From contig JAQWRO010000030.1 in assembly GCA_029243665.1 (NCBI GenBank), forward strand, positions 1-5,750: a DNA stretch of 5,750 bases, in the 5' to 3' direction. This document shows, in pieces, positions 1-4,542 of this stretch. The DNA is from Gammaproteobacteria bacterium. GTDB lineage: Bacteria; Pseudomonadota; Gammaproteobacteria; Comchoanobacterales; Comchoanobacteraceae. Made by a program: the position numbers and the translations under genes. Numbering within the stretch: the stretch's first letter is position 1; each line of letters starts with the position of its first letter. The notes beneath the pieces were generated by a model. The model saw only the letters and a list, made by a program, of their open reading frames with translations. It was not told the DNA's origin and made no database searches.

Positions 1-1
1 A

Positions 2-178
2 TAGGTTTCTAGTAGCAGTATTCTTAAGTGCATATCTAGCTTTCTCGTTAATTTGCTTAAGTTGTTCAGAAGAAATTTGAACATTTAACAATAAATCTTT
101 AATACAATCAGTTTTTATATCTAATTTAAAATTACTGGAAAAACCATTTCTAACAATGACATAAAAATCAATTATATT
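2..178 (-). other. Open frame continuing in-frame past the stop of the small membrane gene; partial at left edge
   Basis: Directly after the TAA at 179-181 the same reading frame stays open for about 59 codons to the window edge. It has no ATG; the only recognised bacterial start codon is an internal TTG about 30 codons in. The translation begins with a short hydrophobic stretch (NIIDFYVIV) and then becomes helical and charged, with segments such as DCIKDLLLNVQ, SSEQLKQINEKARYALK and NTATRNL. That looks like ordinary soluble coding sequence rather than spacer. The other two minus frames are stopped early. Possible readings are the cytosolic part of a membrane protein split by a nonsense mutation, a separate gene with a non-ATG start, or chance openness. 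The left edge hides the end, so I cannot decide. No function is assigned. Confidence 0.35.
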
Positions 179-394
179 TTAAAAGTATAATTCTCTGAAA
201 TTTTTATGGTAGATAAGCACTAAGAAGGTTAATGAGCAAATCAATGTAACACAAAGACTGATAAATACTATCGGACTGATTATTGCAGGAAGTATGATAC
301 TAAAATCAAATAAATATCCAATTAGGATCAATCCTAAAAAAAGTATTGAGATTATAAAACAGGTATTGATAAAGGTTTTTAGGTACTTATTCAT
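179..394 (-). CDS. Small hydrophobic protein with two predicted membrane helices
   Basis: A 71-aa protein I do not recognise. Seen: a short basic N-terminus (MNKYLK), a hydrophobic helix at about residues 8-28, a turn containing D30 and P36/P41, a second hydrophobic helix at about 39-62, and a polar/basic end (HKNFREL). The charges favour both ends in the cytoplasm with a hairpin across the inner membrane. The start is the first ATG after an in-frame stop at 422-424. It has a short purine-rich AAGAGA sequence four bases upstream, the only Shine-Dalgarno-like site in front of any gene here. It lies 111 bases downstream of gene A on the same strand, so it could share its transcript. The frame continues open after the stop, so it may be the N-terminal part of a longer, interrupted protein. 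No signal-peptide cleavage site is evident. Confidence 0.6.
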   Translation of the reverse strand: MNKYLKTFINTCFIISILFLGLILIGYLFDFSIILPAIISPIVFISLCVTLICSLTFLVLIYHKNFRELYF

Positions 395-398
395 AACA

Positions 399-404
399 TC
401 TCTT
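399..404 (-). promoter_or_regulatory. Weak Shine-Dalgarno-like site of the small membrane gene
   Basis: The minus strand reads AAGAGA four bases before the ATG at 394. The match to AGGAGG is partial and the spacing is short. It supports this start, since no other in-frame ATG exists before the upstream stop. Confidence 0.35.
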
Positions 405-425
405 GTAAAGTCTTTAATACTTTAC
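405..425. repeat. Perfect inverted repeat, 7-bp arms and 7-base spacer, upstream of the small membrane gene
   Basis: The arms GTAAAGT (405-411) and ACTTTAC (419-425) are exact reverse complements around a 7-base spacer. The repeat ends immediately before the Shine-Dalgarno-like AAGAGA, so it could be a repressor operator or an mRNA hairpin near the ribosome site. The arms contain only two G/C pairs each, so an RNA hairpin would be weak. In DNA this AT-rich, a chance match of this size is not rare. No T-run follows, so it is not an intrinsic terminator. Confidence 0.35.
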
Positions 426-505
426 TCGATGTAGGAAAGAATCACAAATAAACGCCCATTAACGAGCAGAATCGATAGAGGTGCACACCTTTGAAAAGAT
501 TGAGC

Positions 506-1579
506 TTAGTTGCTTTGAGTTAATTCATTATTGTCTTCGAAAGAAGCTGTCTGTTCACCTGATTGAAATAAAGAATTTTGAATCAAGTTTGTATATGTTT
601 GATGTTTCTCGATGTAGCATTCTATTTTAGTATTTATATCAGTTTGGATTGTTTCTAAATTCAGAATACTATCAAAAAATTGTTCAATCGTGAAATTTTT
701 ATTAAAGTGTTTTTTGAAGTGTGAGCCAAATTCATTCTCAAGATCGGATTGAATGTCCTGAAGTAGCTTTGTATTTAATGCATTAAATAAAGGATTATCT
801 TCATGGTTTGATTCTGAATTTATGATGTCTTTAAGATGCTTGATATATGTTGTTCGTTGAGTGATTTCTAAAGACGATAGTTCTGCTTCATTATCTAACT
901 CTAAAGAAGCACGGTCATCGAAAAATGCAGAGATGACATTTTTCATCAGCAGATTAGCTTTAAATGTAATAGTTTCAAATGTAATAAAATGAATATGACA
1001 GTCAGGCAGTATGCCAACCATTTTTTCAATTATTTTATTAAATGTGCCACCAAGACAGATTTTGTGATCATAGTCACGCATGTCATCAATGCCATTTTCA
1101 TCATTTATATTATAACCCCTTTGAATTTCATATAAAGCAAGGATTATGGTTTCTAAATAATCATTAAAAGTATATTGCCTATAGTTATCATCTTTTCCTG
1201 CCACCAAGGTTAGGGCAATGAGTTGTTTGATAGATAGTTGTGATTTAGGGTCTTTGAAGTCTATATCAAGGTTTTCTAATCTATTGAGTCCACGTTTGGC
1301 AGCCTCATGGATGTGGGGCGTGATTGTTTCGTTAGGGGTGAAATAATCAAAGTTACTTTTTAATTCAACGATATGGTTTGTAACATCGTCGTCGCTCATA
1401 CCTTGACCATAAAGCTCTGAAAGTGCTATGGCAGAGTCGCTGACAGATTGGTGAACAGAGGCTGTATGGGTGCTTTGAGCAGCGTTAATTTGTTGTGGAA
1501 CTAATGTATTATTTAAATTAGTAAAGATATCTTTATTAAGTATTAGTGCTGTGGAATGCACTGGTATGAAACGTTTCAT
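506..1579 (-). CDS. Protein A: stand-alone copy of the shared C-terminal domain, function unknown
   Basis: A 357-aa soluble protein that I cannot name. After a short N-terminus (about 1-34) it enters the domain shared with the two upstream genes. Landmarks are STHTASVH (36-43), LIALTLVAGK (120-129), a FNDYL/ALYEIQRGYN helix (138-157), GIDD (163-166), C175, GTFNK (178-182), EKMVG (185-189) and LPDC (191-194). A divergent helical region follows, with EFG at 283-285, then LF at 337-338 and a polar acidic tail. It has no membrane segment, signal peptide or ~30-residue repeats, unlike B and C. It is closest to C in protein and DNA sequence. The start is the only ATG after the in-frame stop at 1604-1606; no Shine-Dalgarno is visible. 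It may be a freed domain, a truncated duplicate that lost its repeats, or a partner of the larger paralogs. Coding status is well supported by the paralogy; function is not. Confidence 0.88.
   Translation of the reverse strand: MKRFIPVHSTALILNKDIFTNLNNTLVPQQINAAQSTHTASVHQSVSDSAIALSELYGQGMSDDDVTNHIVELKSNFDYFTPNETITPHIHEAAKRGLNRLENLDIDFKDPKSQLSIKQLIALTLVAGKDDNYRQYTFNDYLETIILALYEIQRGYNINDENGIDDMRDYDHKICLGGTFNKIIEKMVGILPDCHIHFITFETITFKANLLMKNVISAFFDDRASLELDNEAELSSLEITQRTTYIKHLKDIINSESNHEDNPLFNALNTKLLQDIQSDLENEFGSHFKKHFNKNFTIEQFFDSILNLETIQTDINTKIECYIEKHQTYTNLIQNSLFQSGEQTASFEDNNELTQSN
997..1224 (-). repeat. Dispersed DNA repeat, copy 1 (partner 4995-5220)
   Basis: The core of the shared domain in gene A is still alike to gene C in nucleotides. 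At 997-1049 versus 4995-5047, 53 bases align without gaps, with six differences by eye. Blocks such as ATAATCATTAAA and GGGCAATGAGTTG are identical further on. A second matching block is 1451-1477 against 5425-5451. This indicates duplication with limited divergence, or later gene conversion, in the domain core. Confidence 0.7.
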
Positions 1580-1663
1580 TTTTGAGTCAATGAATCTGTG
1601 TAGTTAATATTTTAAATGAGGAAGGAAAATAGGATGAGAAAAAAGGATAAATTATTGTTGTAA

Positions 1664-1714
1664 GTCTAGATAGACATGTAAAGTTTTACACTTAAATTTT
1701 AAGAATAAACTTAA
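1664..1714. repeat. Run of four adjacent or overlapping small inverted repeats between genes B and A
   Basis: Four symmetrical elements follow one another. They are GTCTA-GA-TAGAC (1664-1675), TGTAAA-GT-TTTACA (1677-1690), CTTAAA-T-TTTAAG (1691-1703) and TTAAG-6-CTTAA (1699-1714, overlapping the third). All are perfect in the arms. They begin six bases after the stop of B in the transcribed direction. They could be transcription-end hairpins for B, protein-binding sites ahead of A, or processing sites in a joint transcript. No T-run follows the last element directly (a T6 lies about 20 bases on), so a classical terminator is not supported. Short AT-rich palindromes arise easily by chance; it is the dense tiling that stands out. 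Confidence 0.4.
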
Positions 1715-1719
1715 TTGCT

Positions 1720-4413
1720 TTAATCTACACCGTAGGATGCCATCCAGGCTTCTGATGCATCGTCGTCGTTATTATCGTGATTTTCAAATAAACCATTTTC
1801 TTCGAGTCTTTGTATCGGTGGTTCCTGTGGATGTTTGTTTATTTCTTCACTAATTAAATCAATTAATTCATCACTATATTCTTTATAAACTGAATAATTA
1901 TCTATGCCAGGTTTTGCATTTTTTTCGCCAAATTCTTCTTTAAGTTCATTGAGTGTTTCATCTTGAATTGAGTCAAATATGTAATTTTTTCTATTATCGA
2001 TATGCATCGTTAATAGCTCCTGAATATTTCCTTGAACAAAAGCTTTAATTTTTCCTCTTAACAGTGCAATTAACTTTTGAGTGACTGACTCAGGTGTTAC
2101 AACTATCATTTCACAACCAGGCAAGAATCCAACCATCTTTTCTAATATTTTATTAAAAGCACCTCTTGGACAAATATTTTTATCTTCTTGGCCATCATCA
2201 ACACCAGCATTGTTATTTATATTACCACCTCTTCGAATTTCAAAAAAAGCTTCGTACATCAGTTTGGCATATTCTTCTAAATCTAATTGATTATCGCATG
2301 CTGTTTTATATGTAAGTGCAAGTAACATTTTTAGTGAACTATCAGATTTTTTTTCAAGATATTTTGTTTTACCAAAGTGACATAAAACCTGAATAAACAC
2401 TTTTTCCTTATCTAAATCTTCTAATTTACTGATGGAGTGTTTTCTATGTTTTATAAGTAATAATTGTAGATTATGATTTTGATCAAAAATAAAGCCCTTG
2501 ACTGACTGTGGGCTAATATACCTTTCCTTTAATTTGATGACGAATGATGAAAATGCTTCCTCAGTAGAATTGGTATGTGAACTTTGAGGTAGGTTAATGT
2601 TGCTTGGTTCGATTAATAACGTTTCTACTTGTTCATTAAAATTTTTGATAAAGTTATTTAAAATAAATGGTTTTTTTGGGAATCTGTCTACGTGTGATAG
2701 TCGCCTAAGTTGTTCGAGAAAATTTCCTTTAATAGCAGTTGTATGCATCGACATGTCGTAGTGTTTGATTTTAAGCAGATCTTCAAATGTATTACCATGA
2801 TGTAAAATCGAATCCTTGACAAAAGGAATAGTTAATAAATCTTGAAAAAAATCATCATGGCTACATTGTTTGATGTTGTCAATAGATAGTTTGGAAGTGT
2901 CAAACAGTTGTTGAATACTGGTGTTTTCCAAGGATTTTAGATCTTCTAATGTATATTCTTTTAAATGGTCAAATGTAATTTGTTCGGTATTAAAAAATTT
3001 GAATATATAATCTTTTTTTAGTGCGTTTATTATATTAGGTGTTAATGACTTAAATTGACTAAATGTTATACGTTTTTTATTGAACAATTGGGCAATATTA
3101 TCAGAAGATAGGTTTTCAAGTACTTTAAATTCTTCGTCAGAAACCTTTCGACTTAGATCTGATTCTTTATCATTAAATATGAAATCTAAAGCATTTTGAT
3201 TAAGTTCATTTAATTGCACAAAAGTAATTCTTTTATTCGTAAGTAATTGATAATTTTGTGCAGAAGTTAATTTTTTTGTAAGCTTTTCAATTGATTTTAA
3301 AGATTGAATTTGGCTAAATGTTATATGTTCATCTAATAACAGTTGAGCACAGGTTTCATCACTTAAAAATGAAATGGAAGTGTCTATTATTGTATTTAAT
3401 TCTTCTAAATTTATTTTGCCATTTTTATACATTGTTGCAATACAATCTTGACATAAAGCTTTTTTTGCATTTGGTCGACATTTTTGTAAATTTTCTAATG
3501 TGATATGATTATTTTTGAATAACTCATATATATTTTTATTATTTAAAGCAGATATAACATTTACAGTATTGTTTTTAAGGTCATCAATAGTGATTTTTTC
3601 TTCTTTGTATAAATTATAAATATTTTCTACTTGTAGTGCTTCAATTGTATTTTGATTAAGGGAAAGATATGTTTCTAAATTTAAACTATGTTCTTTAAGT
3701 AGGGACATAATATACGAATTTGATAAGGCGTCTATGGCTTCACTACTAAACTTTTTACGATTTTCAATTGTATCAAAATCTATTTCATCGTTTTCAAATG
3801 CTTTAATTATAAATTCTGATTGTAAGGATTTACATGTGTCACTTGAAGCATAAACTGCTTGTTTAAATGTTAATTTGTTTTTTAGAAATAAATGATTAAT
3901 ATTGTTATCTTTGAAATTTTTAAAAAGATCATTTATATCCGTCCAATACTGTTCCTTTTTTTCTAATTCCATAACATTATGGAGTGAGATTCTTCTTTCT
4001 TTAAAAAAACCTTTAATCGTATCACTTCGCATGTATTTAATTATTTGGCCTCTATCGAAACGGGTCATAAAAAGATATTTAAATATAGAAATAGTTTTAT
4101 TTTTATATAGGAATGATAGGTCTTTATTGCAATAGTTTTGGGTTGGGTTAATGATGATTGTATCAACTAAATAAGCTACAAGATTATAAAGGCAAACTAT
4201 TACAATGCCAACTATATATAAAGCAAGCAATGTAAGTGCTACAGGTGCCAGTGTCGCTAAAACCTTAAGGACAATAGGATATAGTGCTGCTAAACCTTTA
4301 AGGATTAAATCAACAACTATGATAATGACAACTGCAACGGCGGCTAAAGCACCAACTATGACAACTGCAACGACGGTTAAAACAACACCAATGAAAGCTA
4401 AAATTTGATCCAT
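1720..4413 (-). CDS. Protein B: membrane-anchored ~30-residue repeat protein with the shared C-terminal domain
   Basis: An 897-aa protein I do not recognise. Order seen: (i) residues 1-90, very hydrophobic and Ala/Val/Leu/Ile-rich with few charges, partly in 11-residue repeats, probably two to four membrane passes or hairpins; (ii) about 100-530, around twelve units of ~30 residues with the pattern x-I-x-x-L-[FY]-4x-I-[TS]-[FIL]-x-x-[LI], clearest at 264-513 (NIYNLYKEEKIT, NIYELFKNNHIT, NIAQLFNKKRIT), as expected of an alpha-solenoid binding surface; (iii) a linker to about 610; (iv) the shared domain in divergent form, with SSHT at 611-614, RGGN at 728-731, GVDD at 737-740, C748, GAFNK at 751-755, EKMVG at 758-762, C767 and EFG at 827-829; (v) LF at 875-876 and an acidic tail. 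The ATG is the only possible start, since a stop lies at 4426-4428 in frame; no Shine-Dalgarno is visible. No known catalytic signature was found. Inference: a membrane-attached scaffold or secreted effector. Confidence 0.92.
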   Translation of the reverse strand: MDQILAFIGVVLTVVAVVIVGALAAVAVVIIIVVDLILKGLAALYPIVLKVLATLAPVALTLLALYIVGIVIVCLYNLVAYLVDTIIINPTQNYCNKDLSFLYKNKTISIFKYLFMTRFDRGQIIKYMRSDTIKGFFKERRISLHNVMELEKKEQYWTDINDLFKNFKDNNINHLFLKNKLTFKQAVYASSDTCKSLQSEFIIKAFENDEIDFDTIENRKKFSSEAIDALSNSYIMSLLKEHSLNLETYLSLNQNTIEALQVENIYNLYKEEKITIDDLKNNTVNVISALNNKNIYELFKNNHITLENLQKCRPNAKKALCQDCIATMYKNGKINLEELNTIIDTSISFLSDETCAQLLLDEHITFSQIQSLKSIEKLTKKLTSAQNYQLLTNKRITFVQLNELNQNALDFIFNDKESDLSRKVSDEEFKVLENLSSDNIAQLFNKKRITFSQFKSLTPNIINALKKDYIFKFFNTEQITFDHLKEYTLEDLKSLENTSIQQLFDTSKLSIDNIKQCSHDDFFQDLLTIPFVKDSILHHGNTFEDLLKIKHYDMSMHTTAIKGNFLEQLRRLSHVDRFPKKPFILNNFIKNFNEQVETLLIEPSNINLPQSSHTNSTEEAFSSFVIKLKERYISPQSVKGFIFDQNHNLQLLLIKHRKHSISKLEDLDKEKVFIQVLCHFGKTKYLEKKSDSSLKMLLALTYKTACDNQLDLEEYAKLMYEAFFEIRRGGNINNNAGVDDGQEDKNICPRGAFNKILEKMVGFLPGCEMIVVTPESVTQKLIALLRGKIKAFVQGNIQELLTMHIDNRKNYIFDSIQDETLNELKEEFGEKNAKPGIDNYSVYKEYSDELIDLISEEINKHPQEPPIQRLEENGLFENHDNNDDDASEAWMASYGVD
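2824..4020 (-). repeat. Protein-level ~30-residue repeat array in B
   Basis: Encodes about residues 132-530 of B. Units at 264-293, 294-323, 324-353, 439-468 and 469-498 are exactly 30 residues. Units at 201-233, 354-385 and 386-438 carry insertions, and the outer units (132-, 171-, 499-) are degenerate. Each unit looks like two short helices joined at the I-[TS]-[FIL] step. DNA identity between units is low, so the array is old or under diversifying pressure rather than a recent expansion. The spacing differs from the ~33-residue ankyrin repeat, and the ankyrin TPLH and LL signatures are missing. I do not know a named family for it. Confidence 0.85.
4243..4308 (-). repeat. Two 33-base in-frame repeats in the membrane segment of B
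   Basis: Encodes LILKGLAALYP (residues 36-46) followed directly by IVLKVLATLAP (47-57). A third, weaker unit follows (VALTLLALYIV, 58-68). The spacing is exactly 11 residues. The DNA copies share the CGCTAAAACCTTAAGGA / TGCTAAACCTTTAAGGA core. Confidence 0.6.
4325..4381 (-). repeat. 24-base direct repeat, copies 33 bases apart, in the N-terminus of B
   Basis: Plus-strand copies at 4325-4348 and 4358-4381 both begin ATGACAACTGCAACG and differ at only two of 24 positions. They encode the related stretches TVVAVVI and AAVAVVI of the first hydrophobic segment. The 33-base offset matches the 11-residue period of the following repeat, so the whole hydrophobic leader may have grown by tandem duplication of an 11-residue unit. 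Confidence 0.7.
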
Positions 4414-4488
4414 ATTATGTTTAGGTTAAGTGTAATTAAAGGTAATGTTAAAATCATGTTTACTAAGTAATTTTCTAATATATTTTCT

Positions 4489-4518
4489 ATTTTACAAGAA
4501 TTGTTATTTAGTCGTCAA
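4489..4518 (-). promoter_or_regulatory. Candidate sigma70-type promoter of gene B
   Basis: On the minus strand, TTGACG (4513-4518, five of six to TTGACA) is followed after 18 bases by TAAAAT (4489-4494, five of six to TATAAT). A start site near 4482 would give a leader of about 70 bases before the ATG at 4413. It lies in the 129-base gap after gene C, so B could be transcribed on its own. AT-rich DNA yields such matches by chance, so this is a candidate only. Confidence 0.4.
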
Positions 4519-4542
4519 ATGATAATTGGTGTATAGTAGCTT

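Noticed and set aside
479..490. Short inverted repeat AGGTG-CA-CACCT after gene A as a terminator
   Set aside because: The stem is only 4-5 bp with a tight loop, and no T-run follows on the minus strand.
1615..1652. Purine-rich tract upstream of gene A as a ribosome site or promoter
   Set aside because: The purines are on the plus strand, so the transcript of A would be pyrimidine-rich here. No convincing -35/-10 pair was found with normal spacing.
2081..2290. Plus-strand open frame of 69 codons
   Set aside because: It lies wholly opposite the conserved domain core of B, whose frame is supported by two paralogs. It has no ribosome site or recognisable protein features.
3318..3503. Plus-strand open frame of 61 codons
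   Set aside because: It is antisense to the repeat array of B. Its Leu/His/Tyr-rich translation is what the opposite strand of Ile/Asn/Lys-rich repeats gives.
2824..4020. Ankyrin or TPR identity of the B repeats
   Set aside because: The period is 30 rather than 33-34, and the ankyrin TPLH/GADVN and TPR W-LG-Y-A-P signatures are absent.
3902..4135. Plus-strand open frame of 77 codons
   Set aside because: It is antisense to B between the membrane segment and the repeats, with no independent coding evidence.
4205..4408. Plus-strand Thr/Ala/Lys-rich open frame of 67 codons
   Set aside because: It is the complement of the Val/Ala/Leu-rich membrane leader of B; its low-complexity look reflects that strand.
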